NCBI RefSeq assembly: GCF_047496725.1
Contig: NC_132986.1
Coordinates: 7,617,531-7,681,530, forward strand
DNA: 64,000 nt
Direction: 5' to 3'
Origin: Anoplolepis gracilipes
Taxonomy: Eukaryota > Arthropoda > Insecta > Hymenoptera > Formicidae
Position 1 is the first letter of the stretch. Each line of letters starts with the position of its first letter. Of the stretch, positions 1-12,174 are shown one piece after another. Position numbers and translations under genes: made by a program. The notes below the pieces were generated by a model, which saw nothing but the letters and a program-made list of their open reading frames with translations, had not been told where the DNA came from and searched no databases.

Positions 1-3000
1 CAGGAGTTTGCCTAACTAAACTTTTCATCGAGTATTGCCGATATTTTCCAAATATATTGACATTTTTTCGATTAAAAAAAGATTGATGCCTTTATCTGAG
101 ATTGATCTGTTTGAATTATTATTCTTTCTGTGCAGTCTTCTTACTTTTATCTGCGATCTCTTCGCGTATAATATAACTATGCGATTACGTCTTCATTTTC
201 TTTCGCCTTTCGTCGGTACACTCGTGTAATTTCTACCAAGATTTCTTTTCGATTTTTGTTGATACAAGTGTTACGAGTCTATCCAAGTGTCTCTTGATAT
301 TCTTACTTTAATTTAAAGTAAGATATTGATGCTAAAAAAAATATTAACTTATGCTGAGCATGTCTTTAAATATTCTAAGAGAAAAAAAAATTCTATACAT
401 CATTTTTTAGAGAGCATTGAATGAATGTAATTAACGGAAATTCTGAATCCGAATGACTTATTTCTTAATAAAGACATAATTGGGGCGCTAATTGAAAGAA
501 TTAATAAAAAATCATTGCTCGAGTTTATAGTCTGTCCTACTAAAAACTTGATTGACAAACCGGTCGCGACAAATAAAATGTCATTCACCAGAGGTTGCCT
601 GACATAGGTACATGTTTCTCCTTCTAACTATTTATACAATGCAATTCTGTCGAACAAGCACTATTCCATTTCTATCAGATTGAATAATTTGATTTAGATT
701 AAAAAAAAAAATATTTTAGGGAAAAATTTACATTGAATTTTCTGAAATAATTTAAGTTGGTACAAAATTATATTAGCAATATGCCAAGTTTACAGTTTGC
801 TTCTCGCTTGTGTACACACATTAAAAATATCATTACTTATATAAAATACAAACACACACACACACACTCACATCATAGATAAACTTATATGGAATTATAT
901 TTATATTATTGGTAATAAATTGAAATCTTATGCTATTTGATTGTCCGCAAAAAACTTGGAAAAATAAGAAAAAATGAAAGTAAATATAATGCACATGATA
1001 ATCTTTATGATACTATTTTGTGATACTCTTTCGTGATTAATTTGTAAATATAATTCTCTCAAGAATGAAACTGTTGTTGCAAGTGAATCCTAGTCACCCG
1101 TCTTTACGTGATTTGTGAAACATAATGCGCGTCAAAATCAACGGCGAAATCTTATGACTGCTTAGTTGGTAAAGTTATAAGTGGATCGTCTCTCGTTAAA
1201 GCTCAGTCGGACTGCCCGGTAAAACTTGTGGAGTTCGTATCAACGCTTACCAATGTTTATTCACGCGAATGCGAGGGAAAGAATAATCCGGAGATTTCTT
1301 TAATGTAATTTATCATTAAGAACACTCGTCTACTTCTTGAACGATTCGACACCGGAAAAGGTTCTCACAATGAAGAAGAAACTAATTTCTCTCTTTGTTT
1401 CTTTTGCGTACTTTTTGTAAGTGTTAATCTTCCATCTGAAATTGAATGATCGACTGAGGCTATCATTATTATGACGGTAATCACCGATTATTACTACTAT
1501 TGTCATTATCATTAGGCGTCAAAATTAAATTGTTAAAAAAGTTACATTTATATTAATTATAATATCCTCCAAGATTTTTATGTCGAAGAGCAAAGGAGTG
1601 AAACTTTCTCTTTTGTTCCATTGATTAAATTTTTGATATTTTTATCTTGGCTGTCAGCTGCCATATAAAGTGCAGTCATAGCTTACTCTTTTTGCGAGAC
1701 ATACATTTTGTTTTTGTACGATATAGTTAACGACTTCCGACGTGCGAAGGAAATTTCGGCGATTACTCGCGGATGCTGGTCGTAATTAAGTGTTGCTAGA
1801 CGGAGATTGAGTTTAATGAGACATAGCATTGCTTGCAAGTATGACTCTTGATAGATTTCCCTCGAAATAAGCCAATCGATAGCAGATTAACGAACATTAC
1901 ACCGTAATAACGTATTAATATTGAGATGGATTGTGTATGTACAATATATCTCGATAGGGCGAAAGAAGGAAACTACGAAAAGGATCAACGGACCGCAGAT
2001 ATCGATGCGTAATCGTATTCACGTCGATATATGTATGTATGTACATACACACGACTGCTGTCCAAATCGTAGTCGCTTAAATCTTTTCACGTCATCGAGA
2101 TTAATTCATATCAAGGAGCATTTTAATTTTTCTCCTCACTCGATCCGAGAAATGGAAAACGGTGTTCGTACAAAACGACGATGGTTTTTAATAGTTCTGA
2201 ATTGCGAGGAAATCGCGGAAATTATATGCAGAGTTATATTAATGACACTCTCTTCGAGCGCGAATATCGCATTAACGTCAGTTTTCGACCGGTCACTCTT
2301 CTCTTAACCATGATAACAGGACGTTATAACATTATCGCTCCGGAGATTCCTGGAATAGTTAAATGCGATTACGCGACGGGATAAACTTGGAATCGCAATA
2401 AACTAATCTTGACGCGCTCGCAAGCGGTTGCACGCGGCATTATCTCAACAAACAACGGTTATGTAACGAAGTATAAATGCGGTAAAATAAAAACGATTAG
2501 CTATAAATACGGTTGATTCACGTGCAAACGGACAGCACGTATCGGATCGAGATATGACTTCTCTTGTTTTTTTTTTTTTTTTTTTTTTTTTTCTCCTCCG
2601 ACATAAATTTGTATCTCGGTGAACTTCGCTAACGAGTATGTCTATTCCCTGAGGTCCCTGAGGTTTTTCGTAGGCTTTTTATCGTTATCTGTCAATATAT
2701 AGCATTAATCATTTGTCACACCGTCATACGTCGTTTCGATTTACTTTGCGTTTTTTTGTGTACACATATATTTATAAATTTTATGTATATTTTTTCGTTT
2801 TTATAAATAAATAAATAAATTAATTAATGTTCTGCTTTTTCACAAGAAACAATATATCGGATGAATCATTCGTCGCAGGAGAAATAAAAATCGCTTTAAA
2901 CGGGCTGCATGAAATGCAAATCGAATGACGAATCCGTTCGACAAATAAGAGAAAATAAAGTCCGATAAGAGGAGGAATGCCTCGCGATTATTGCATAACG

Positions 3001-3782
3001 CAAATTCCGTAATCATAAAACTTAAGCCTCGGGATGTAATAATTGTGCGATAATACTGATTGGGCAAGACACACATGTTTTAAATAATAGCGTATGGCAA
3101 AGTTTTAATTATTATAAAAACTTTACGCGCGATATGATTATTTTCCTTTCAGCGTTCGCGTCTCTTATTTTCTTTATTACTTATAGCCTTTGTTAAAGTC
3201 ACGTATTTAAAGAAATTAACGAGTGCGGAGACGACAGAAGAACGAATTGAAACGAACGTGCGACATGATTTTATCTCTTTTTCGACTGTCCAAGGACAAA
3301 AATTCTCAAGGATTCAAGAATCCAACAAATCAGACGCGATTTCGATATGTTTAAATTATTTTAAATTATCAGTGCAATATACGAAGTTTGTAGAGATTCG
3401 ACCTGCATAACGATTGAACTTGTGAAGCGTGAACCGGACATGTCTAACCATGCGTGACTGGGAACTGGGAACATGGCACGATCCGATATTCTAGAACGCG
3501 CATTCTGAGATCAAAGATTTTAAAGATCTGCTCTTCTTGGCCCAATTCCGTGTAACTTTGTCCTTGATCAGGAACGGTCAAGAATACATCTGCAGAATTT
3601 AATCTTACATATTTCACGAGCACCATCTAAATTACATTAGCATTACTTAAATGTACACGAAATGTGACGTAATGATAAAAAAAAATGTATCTTGTGCTTT
3701 TTTTTATGTTTTCTAACACAAAAGCGCTTTCATGTCAACATGTATCTAACCGCAAATCCTCTTGTGCATTATCTACTTTCAG
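1..3782. other. No supportable gene; AT-rich flank of the zinc-finger gene
   Basis: I see no exon with a convincing protein in this stretch. The short open frames here are low-complexity or lack conserved motifs. It holds a CA microsatellite near 850-866, a poly-T run near 2569-2592 and a near-perfect palindrome at 301-323. It is probably intron or 5' flank of the zinc-finger gene, because exon A at 3783 begins with a splice acceptor and must receive one base of a codon from an upstream exon that I could not find. Confidence 0.5.
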
Positions 3783-4156
3783 ATACTGGCGCGCCCTACG
3801 TATTGTACAAAGATAATATGGAGAGACCCCAGGGTCAGTGGGGCCCGGGGCCGGGATCTCTCCAGGACGGCGGACTGTACCCGCAGCAACAGCAACAACA
3901 GGCACAGCAGCAACAACAGGGTTCTTCTTCGTCGGGAAGTCCACAGCAGGCCTGTGGTCCTCCTGTCGAGGGTAGTGAAAACGGTCCCCCGCCCTCCTTA
4001 GCATCGCCTGTGCCCTCACCGTATCCCTCGGCGCCTCCCGAGCCTCAGACCTTGACTCCGCCGGACGATGATATACAATCGAGTCAGGCAACGTCTCAAC
4101 AACAACAGCAGCAGCAGCAGCAAACGCAGCAGCAGGTCCAACAACAGCAACAACAA

Positions 4157-4188
<32 letters not shown>

Positions 4189-5065
4189 AGTTCAACAGCA
4201 GCAGCCTCAACAGCAGCAGCAGCAGCAACAACAAACGCAACAAGATCACTCGCCGCAACAACAATTGACTCCTCACGCAGAGGTGGACCGCAACGACTGT
4301 TTTCCCGGGGCTGGGGAGTTGCAGCAGTATCCGCAACATTATTTCAAAGAGGCTCGGCCGCATCCCTCGCCATCCGTGCCACCTCATATGCTCACTCCCG
4401 GCGGCTTTTCTGCGCTACACTATCTCAAACAGCCTGGAGTAATGCTGACATCCCTCGGCCAGGGTGACGGCGGGCCCGGCTTGGACGCGCATCAGTACGC
4501 CAGTCCGGGCGCGCCCAACATGGCGACAGGGTTGCCCGACATCGTGCAGCAGAGCGGCAAATCGTCCAAGTCCGGCAACAGCGATCTACGGCTGTTCAAG
4601 TGCTTGACCTGCGGCAAAGATTTTAAACAGAAGTCGACTCTGCTGCAGCACGAGCGGATCCACACAGACAGTCGGCCGTACGGGTGTCCGGAGTGCGGCA
4701 AGCGGTTTCGGCAACAATCCCACCTCACGCAGCATCTACGCATACACGCTAACGAGAAGCCGTACGCTTGCGTTTACTGCGAGCGTACGTTCCGACAGCG
4801 CGCCATCCTCAACCAGCATCTGCGCATCCACTCGGGTGAGAAGCCATACCAATGTCCGGAGTGCGGAAAACACTTCCGTCAGAAGGCGATCCTGAATCAG
4901 CACGTCCGCACACACCAAGGCGAGCATTTCTCTCTGCCTCCCAGACTCCCCAGAGGGCGTCCATCACAACCACACACTGACCCACCCACCGGTTCTAACT
5001 CATTACTATCGCAACCGCCGTCGCCACCGTCACCATCGGCATCATCGTCATCGTCGTCATTATAA
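3783..5065 (+). CDS. C2H2 zinc-finger protein, alternative 3' exon A (four fingers, polyglutamine)
   Basis: Probable sequence-specific DNA-binding transcription factor. The exon starts after the acceptor ...ctactttcag at 3782; one upstream base completes an Asp codon (phase 1), and the frame runs to a stop at 5063-5065. Counting from the in-frame ATG at 3692, it has a glutamine-rich region (residues 64-76 and 136-184), then four classical fingers of form C-x2-C-x12-H-x3-H at about 302-324, 330-352, 358-380 and 386-408, and finally a Pro/Ser-rich tail. Finger helices read QKSTLLQ, QQSHLTQ, QRAILNQ and QKAILNQ. Two AATAAA signals follow the stop, at 5218 and 5234, which supports a terminal exon. 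It is homologous to exon B at 5.9 kb along its whole length. An unspliced start at 3692 or 3740 is possible but less likely, given the matched acceptors. The family resembles insect dati-type zinc fingers; I am not sure of that name. Confidence 0.8.
4098..4257 (+). repeat. CAG/CAA trinucleotide tract encoding polyglutamine
   Basis: A mixed CAG and CAA run inside zinc-finger exon A encodes almost uninterrupted glutamine, broken by single Thr, Val and Pro codons. A shorter Gln run lies at 3881-3919. The mixture of two Gln codons would slow slippage compared with a pure CAG tract. The tract is absent from the paralogous exon B. Confidence 0.9.
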
Positions 5066-5913
5066 TCACCATGTTCATTACCGCCGGCGGTACAATAACC
5101 CGCATACTAACGATTCATCTCGATTCTTTCACCTGTCCAGTGTTTGATGTACCAGTGGCGGATTTAGCGCTCGGAAAATTAAATAATTGTAACGCGTAAC
5201 AGGACGATGTGTCTTTAAATAAAAACGGGACGAAATAAATTCACCACTGGTCTATATCACCTACATCCCCTCACCAGTCTATCAAAACATGTTTTGAAAA
5301 ACCTCGGAAACTAACATCGACGATTTATCAGGGATAATACGTTGCCGGTATGATCGGCCTCGTTGCCGCTAAGGCCAACCGGCGGGTAAGAACGGTTGAG
5401 CTGGACGCGAAAACGCTGGTGAGCTGTGAGATAGAGCAGTCCCCGCCTCCCCTCCTCTTCCTTACCAATCCTATACGATCCGACTCGACATCTACTCTAA
5501 TCCGCCTGCCCTCTAATAACTTTAGTTTTTCGCGTTAAGGTGGACATCGGCCTGCCAGCGACCACTGCGTTTCTTCTCGTGCACCTATCGCTGCTAATAA
5601 CTCTTTCACTGGGGATCGCGCGATAAATGGAATATACGGTAGCTTCCCAAACAGCACAAAAGTCCAAAAGACGTGTAAATAGCGCGGAATAAATCAGGAT
5701 CTTTTTTTTAGACGTTTTTCTCGGACCTCTGTGTTGCCTGGGTGTTTTCGCTCGAATTGGAGCGATTTCTTAACGCCACGCTTGACTCGCGCGCTACAAT
5801 TGACATGTAGTTTTAATCTCGCTCCGTCTCATTAAACCGGACTAACGTTCTTCCTTCTTATTCCGTCCGCCGTGGAATACCGCCGATGAACGTGGACCGT
5901 ACTTTCATTACAG
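5066..5913 (+). other. Spacer between the two zinc-finger exons
   Basis: No conserved coding signal. It contains the probable 3' UTR of exon A, another AATAAA near 5688 and the acceptor ...actttcattacag that ends at 5913. It would act as intron for transcripts that use exon B. Confidence 0.55.
5218..5239 (+). terminator. Candidate polyadenylation signals after exon A
   Basis: Two AATAAA hexamers (5218-5223 and 5234-5239) lie about 150-175 bases after the exon A stop codon. They fit use of exon A as a 3'-terminal exon. The cleavage site itself cannot be seen from sequence. Confidence 0.45.
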
Positions 5914-6923
5914 ACGTGAGCCCGCATCTCATCTTCAAGAACGGGATGACACCGACGCTCTGGCCGCAGGACGTTCCCTTTCCGCCCGAGGAGGGTAAGG
6001 AGGAGGTAGCGTCGACGTTCGGCGACACGGACACGCAGTCGGGCGCGTTCAGTCCGGCGCCGGACGCCAACTCCATCCAGTACCCCGCTTACTTCAAGGA
6101 TCCGAAGGGCGGCAATCACACGGTGTTCGGCGCGGGCGGCCCGGGCAGCTTCGGCGCCCTGCAGTACATCAAGCAGCAGGGCGGCACAAAGAGCTGTCTT
6201 CCTGATGTGATACAGCATGGCCGCTCGGCCGGCATGCCGCTGTACGTGCGCTGTCCAATCTGCCAGAAGGAATTCAAGCAGAAGTCCACGCTGCTGCAGC
6301 ACGGATGCATACACATCGAGTCGCGACCATATCCGTGCCCGGAATGCGGCAAGAGGTTCCGCCAGCAGTCCCATCTCACGCAACACTTGCGCATCCACAC
6401 AAACGAGAAACCGTACGGCTGTGTGTATTGCGGGCGCAATTTCCGCCAGCGCACGATCCTCAATCAGCATCTGCGCATCCACACGGGCGAGAAGCCGTAC
6501 AAGTGTCAGCAGTGCGGCAAGGACTTCCGTCAGAAGGCCATTCTGGACCAGCACACGCGCACTCATCAGGGCGACCGGCCGTTCTGCTGCCCGATGCCCA
6601 ATTGCAGGCGGCGCTTCGCCACCGAGCCCGAGGTGAAGAAGCACATTGACAACCATATGAATCCGCACGCGGCCAAGGTGCGTCGAAACTCGAACGGTGA
6701 CGCGAAGCCGCCCGGTACGCCCGCGGGCCTGGGCCCCGTTCCCGTGCCCCGCGGTACCCTTACGCCCACAGTCGTCAAGCCGGAGCTCTACTTCCCGCAG
6801 TGCTACGCGCCCGCGTTCAATCATCAGCCGCCGGTGTCAACCGCGCAATTTCCCGGCGCTCAGGCGAACGGCGTCTCCGTAACTGGCGAGTTCAAGCCGC
6901 CGACCGGTCTGCCGCCGCAGTGA
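5914..6923 (+). CDS. C2H2 zinc-finger protein, alternative 3' exon B (five fingers)
   Basis: Probable DNA-binding transcription factor module paralogous to exon A. The exon begins after the acceptor cattacag at 5913 in phase 1, so an upstream base completes an Asp codon exactly as in exon A; the stop is at 6921-6923. Counting from the in-frame ATG at 5886, fingers lie at about 121-143, 149-171, 177-199, 205-227 and 233-257. The first four helices (QKSTLLQ, QQSHLTQ, QRTILNQ, QKAILDQ) nearly match exon A. The fifth finger has a C-x4-C knuckle and is absent from A. Before the fingers, both exons share a short entry motif (P-[YH]-[VL]-[LI]-[YF]-K) and a later block with ALxY[LI]KQ and LPD[IV][VI]Q. 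B lacks the polyglutamine. Upstream exons were not found, so the N terminus is unknown. A single-exon gene starting at 5886 is a weaker alternative. Confidence 0.82.
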
Positions 6924-7260
6924 CTAACCGTCCATCCTGCCGCCTACTAGCAAGCAGGAATCCCCGCGCTGAGGTTTCAGCGCTGTTTCGGCCCAGCCGC
7001 GTTGGAGGCTGACGCGACGTCCAACGCAATCGTCGCCGCCGCCGCCGCCGCTGCCGCTGCCGCGTCAAACCGATGCGGCCAGCAGCCGATCCAGCAACAC
7101 TACCCGTGACATTTATCACTGTGCATTTACTAGGGTTCTTCTTTCTTTTCGCCGTTTCACAACTCGCTCGCTCTTCTTGTTCCATCGCTGCTTAACGGAG
7201 CCTCGCAACGCGTCGCCAGCTAGTCCCGGACTCGACAGTGAGAACGGCGGTCGCTTTTTC

Positions 7261-7309
7261 GCGTTTCGCGTTTCGCGTTTCGCGTTTCGCGTTTCGCTTT
7301 TCGCGTTTG
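7261..7309 (+). repeat. Minisatellite, seven copies of GCGTTTC
   Basis: Seven head-to-tail 7-base units. Five are exact GCGTTTC, the sixth is GCTTTTC and the seventh is GCGTTTG. It lies about 340 bases after the exon B stop. Confidence 0.9.
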
Positions 7310-7607
7310 TCGCGCCAGCGCCGGAATACGAACGTCCAAGAGACGTCGCTCCTCTCCTTTTCGACATTCACTCTTGGATTTGGATATAATCATCCGAATC
7401 GTCCGTATCACTGTGTTTTCTATCTCTTTCCAAATTGTAGCGCTTTTGCTATAATGCAAACAAAGAGATTAAACAACGCCGAAGAATTGTTAAGATTTTT
7501 GCGTTGTTTGGGAAGCATACCGAGTTCGTTTCTTACATATTCTGTGACGTTCGTGTGATAGAAACAACGTACCATATTCTCTCGCGTACCGAGGGATACC
7601 GCGCAAA

Positions 7608-7634
7608 AATGACGTTCCAGTCAGGAACGTCATT
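7608..7634. other. Perfect inverted repeat with 11-bp arms
   Basis: AATGACGTTCC and its exact reverse complement flank the 5-base spacer AGTCA. In RNA this would be a stable hairpin. As DNA it presents two TGACG half-sites of the CREB/ATF type. No other evidence of function is visible. Confidence 0.6.
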
Positions 7635-10359
7635 ATTATTTATCGTTGCATTTTCGCTACTGTGTGGCAAACAACGGCGCGCAATTATACTCGCTCAGGT
7701 ATCAATCGCGGCACTCAATATCTCAACTCATAATTATTTTTCTCACGTACGTTTTCTTTTATGTTTATAATGTACACAATTACGGGGCAATGATTCGTTA
7801 CTTGTTCGCGATTGTCCATTACTTTTTTTTCATGATAACGTGTCGGATTAAGATTTAATCTTTAAACGTTTTCCATGATTCGTTAGTGTTAGTGCGCATA
7901 TTTATGCAAATTCACCGGTACATGCGAATATCGACTTTCGCTACGAATTGTCTCACCAAGTTATCGATCTCATACGAGGGACAAGGCGAGAGGGACACGG
8001 AAATAGCTCGAAAAATCGTCCGCCGTTCACCGTCGAGTCAACTCATTAGCCAGACCAAGGTAAAGCAACCAACGAAGGATCTCGTCTACTTCTGCGTACG
8101 TATTTTTTTATGATTAATCGATCACGACGTACCTTCTCGCGTTTCTTTCGTGGACAAGGGAATAGCACGAGAGAGTTCGGGGCTCTTATCCCCCCCCCCC
8201 CCCGCGAGGCGCGTATTTGTAGGCGAATTTGAAGAGATTGACAAGAGTGTTTCCCGCGAATCCGTCTGTCTTTGCATCTCGCGGGATGACGGTGCACGCG
8301 TCGTTCAAAACGCCACGTATCGCCAAACGGGTTGAAGATGTTCGATTTCGACCAGACTAAAATGATTGTGATACAATATTTAACTTGCCTATGTTTTAAA
8401 ATGTTTCGCGAGAAAGAGTGAGAGAGAGGGGAAAAAAAAAAGAGAGATAGATAGGTAGCGAGAAAGAGAGGTATGTTGTGCCTCTCAAGGGAAGCGCTTG
8501 ACACGACCACGTGAAGAATGCCTGTAAATATGTAAAGCCGTTCACTCCAAACAAAGAAGAAGAGGAGGAAGAAGAAAAGGAAGATGAAAAGGAGGAAGAA
8601 GAAGAACGAGGAGAAAAACACACGACGGAGAAAGGTGAAGTATGCGAGTGTGTGCGAATGCGGTTGAGTGCGAATGAAACGAAAAAAAAAAAAAAAAAAA
8701 AGAAAAGAGTACTGAATGAAAGGGTAGGAGAAAGAAGATGTAGGGGATTGAGGTAGGAAGAGGGACAGAATGATATGACAAGCGGAAAGGAGAAAGACGC
8801 GAGAGATTATAGCTAGAATTTACGAGGACGACGCATCCTCCTACTGTGCTGAGCCATAGCTTTCGGTAGATCGGGTCAAGAATCGACGAGACGATATACC
8901 ACGATGCAGCGCGTAGGGGATGGAGGGATGGAGGGAGGTGCGCGCGACTCTTGTATACTATAGTAATATTTGAATGTATATTTATACGACAGGTTACATT
9001 ATATTCTAACTATATATATATATATAACGATATTTTGAATCGGTTTTAAAAAATCAGATTGGTGCTGATATAAACAAAAAAAAACTAGGTAAGCGAGTAC
9101 ACGAGACAAAAAAAAAAAAAGAAAATGAAAGAGGAGGGAACGTGGAAGAAGGCTGAGACACACCGTAGAGTTTAGCGTTTAAGTAGCGTAGACGATAGCG
9201 CATAGCTCAAGGTAAAGAAAAGACTTTGAAGGACCGTACACGGGTCCGCTCACATCTCGGAGAATTATCATCATCATTCTTAAGAAAGAGGAGGAGGGGG
9301 AAAGAAAAAGAAAACACTTCGTGGCAATACTTAAGTGAAGAGCAAAAAAGAAGAGTAGGAGAAAAGGGGGGGGGAGGAGGAGGAGGAGGAGGAGAGAGGA
9401 AGGTTTCAACGTACTAGAGAATAATCTTTTAAAATTTCTATATTAAGACGTGTGATCTCTCTAATTATTGTACATTACATTAATGAGTCTAAACCTAGAG
9501 ACGACAAGATGCGTTAGCATAATTACGATTACGTATTAGGTGTTCTACAATTAGTCTTTTGTCATTTTAGAGACACAGAGATCTGAAGATGATAATTGTG
9601 CGGCCATATTCTCTGTGGCCTGTTCGTAGTGCCTCGGAATTGCTGCTTGCGGCAGTGATTTGACCGTATTTTAGGAAGGTAATATTATATTATATTGAGG
9701 AACCGCAATTTTATCGATACACTCTCCGATATACAATATTGAGAAGGGAAAAGGGAGAAATCGCGCGTCGTGAGGCGTCACGTTAATAAACGACTCTCAT
9801 TAAATTATTCTAACGAAAGAAGATCTACTTATACACACATTGCGTCGCGGAATGAAATGACGACGACAACGACGATATAATCGTGGTGGTTGTCCATTAT
9901 TTTTTTTTTTTTCGTGTTATTATATTATTTTTTACTTTCTTTCTCTCGTTCATTACGTAAAATGCAAAGCTATGAGAAAAGAAAAAAGAAAGACGACCAA
10001 TGGGGAAATATCGAAGGCCAAATGCAGGATCTTTCCTGATGGCCGTTCGCAATATTTAAGAGTATTATTATCGACGTTAAAATTACATTTTTACTCATGT
10101 GCCCTTTCTAGATTATCTTTTATTAGTTTTGCAATTAAATAAAATAAAAAGGCGCAAACAAGGCTCATTAAACATTAACACTCTTCTAAGTCGAGCCGAA
10201 ACATCGATTTCCGTATACCTTCGTACATATATCGTGTCCGCACGAGAATCTAAAGAGTTAATATCGTTATATTCTGCAAATAGAGATTATTCTGCAATAG
10301 CGTTTTAGACGCTAAACGATCGAGCCCGGTGAACGATAGATTGACACTTTGAGATTTAT

Positions 10360-10390
<31 letters not shown>

Positions 10391-11849
10391 CAGGATAGAA
10401 AATTAAAATAAATCTATTATGTGATCCACATTAAATGTGCACAGTCGCATCCAAAAAGGATCTTGCAACTGGATTTACCCTTACTCCTCTTTAATTGTCA
10501 CGTTAATTTATAATTGTATTGTGGAACTTAGTGTTTATCGTATATTCCAAGTATTATGACAGATGCTCAATATCTCAGTAATGTTGAAAACCGCAACCGC
10601 CGTGTTTACGTAACATCGCGTTTACGCGCGGACATTGAGAGACTACAGATTTTCCACTTAGCCATGTATCCTTCTAGGACTTCCACTTTAAAACTCTAGC
10701 TCGTTTTTGCGTGAAAATGACTTAAAAATATAGTTAAAGAAATAATTTTTTTTTTTTTTTTTTTTTTTATATAATAATGTTTACTAATTACTCCGCAACC
10801 ATTTCTCAACTTGAGGATAGTAATTCATTTTTACTGCAAACATCTGTCCTCATTTACATGTTTGACTCGTTATTGGAGCCAGGTTATTTTTATAGATCGG
10901 ATAAATGTCAATGTTCGGAATATGTTCTCGCGTGTCTTTCATGAATAATAAATCAGTGATTTCTATTATAATCAAAACAATAAGCGATTATATTTCGATA
11001 AAAACTGGAACTATTGTTTATAATTGTACTATTTAAAAAGAAATTGTTTATAATACTCATTAATTATGGAAATTTCTTTTCAAGAAGATTAAAAGCTTAT
11101 AATTTCTTCATTGACATTTATGAGACAAAAAGTTTTGAATAACGTAAATTCTTATAAAGTGTCATTGCGAGATTTGTTAACAAAACATTCCGCAGTCACG
11201 ATTTATTTTTGTATAGTACAAGATACTATATTACTTTTTTAAATTCTCTCGAGGCATCTGAAGAATTTTTCTTTTATAAATCTTTAATACCGCTATACAT
11301 TTTTTCAAATTATTCTTTCGTAATTTTAATAAAATGGAAAAGTTAAATACTCAACTTATAATTTAACTAACGAATGCATAGTGTCTTATTAAAATCGCAA
11401 TATACAATCACGATCATATTAAAATCATTATATATGTATAACGTAAAAAAAATTAAATAATTTTCGACAAAAGGTTGAAAATGTTATCAATTCTCTGCCA
11501 TTTTTAAAAAAGAAATTACTGAGAGGCATTGTGTATGTGCTTTCCAGTCAAATCGAAATCAAAGAGTCACTGAGAGTCTTGCAACGAAGTTTTCTACAAT
11601 TGGATCGGTAAAACTCGTCCGCGGGGAAACATTGCGCGTAATGCAAAAAAGCAAAAGAACGCGCAAGAGATTTTCTCGAACGAACAGAGAAACCGCGATA
11701 AACATATAAGAGGGGAAAAGGAGCACGTGACAACATTTCGGACTCGGTTCAAACTTACCCATGCACATGGCCGATTGTACTTTAAAGGAATCCGTGATAA
11801 CGAAAATAACCAATCACACAAAAAAACACACATGCTAAGTTTAGAGAAA

Positions 11850-11880
<31 letters not shown>

Positions 11881-11898
11881 TAAAGGCAAGAGACACAT

Positions 11899-11936
<38 letters not shown>
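11850..11936. repeat. Compound GA / CA / TA microsatellite
   Basis: A GA run (about 11852-11880) is followed by a short CA run and then a TA run (about 11909-11936). Confidence 0.9.
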
Positions 11937-11942
<6 letters not shown>

Positions 11943-12103
11943 TTTCCGACATAATCTTCTTTCTCTTTAATGAGTCAAGACGTTATATACGAAGAAGCGA
12001 ATTGAGTTTGATCGCGATTGAAAATTGCGCAAATCGAAAAATGTGAAAAAGAAGATAATAACTGTTGTAGACAATGTGTAGATAAAAACAGATATTTGTT
12101 TTC

Positions 12104-12105
<2 letters not shown>

Positions 12106-12173
<68 letters not shown>
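12106..12173. repeat. TTA trinucleotide microsatellite
   Basis: About 22 uninterrupted TTA units. AT-rich dinucleotide and trinucleotide runs continue to about 12335. Confidence 0.92.

Positions 12174-12174
<1 letters not shown>

Larger units (their letters stand above)
6924..9790 (+). other. Probable long 3' UTR / downstream flank of the zinc-finger gene
   Basis: No coding exon is supportable. The stretch holds a GCC-rich run near 7030-7060, a 7-base minisatellite at 7261-7309, an 11-bp perfect hairpin at 7608-7634, a poly-C run near 8190-8204, GA/GAA-rich purine tracts (8540-8640, 9290-9410) and a poly-A run near 8683-8701. A candidate AATAAA lies at 9785-9790. Assignment to the UTR is inferred from position only. 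Confidence 0.35.

Noticed and set aside
1664..1670. TATAAAG resembling a TATA box
   Set aside because: No coding exon or clear transcript follows within a usable distance, and such words are common in AT-rich DNA.
4016..4387. Leu-rich open frame on the minus strand opposite the polyglutamine tract
   Set aside because: Antisense reading of CAG/CAA repeats gives poly-Leu; no independent evidence.
5832..6824. 330-codon open frame on the minus strand opposite zinc-finger exon B
   Set aside because: It is the GC-rich antisense shadow of a well-supported zinc-finger exon and shows no motif of its own.
8511..8756. Glu/Lys-rich frame in the zinc-finger 3' region
   Set aside because: It is produced by GAA/GAG-rich purine tracts and a poly-A run.
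12106..12173. Regular array resembling a repeat locus such as CRISPR
   Set aside because: Pure TTA trinucleotide microsatellite without spacers; the genome is eukaryotic.
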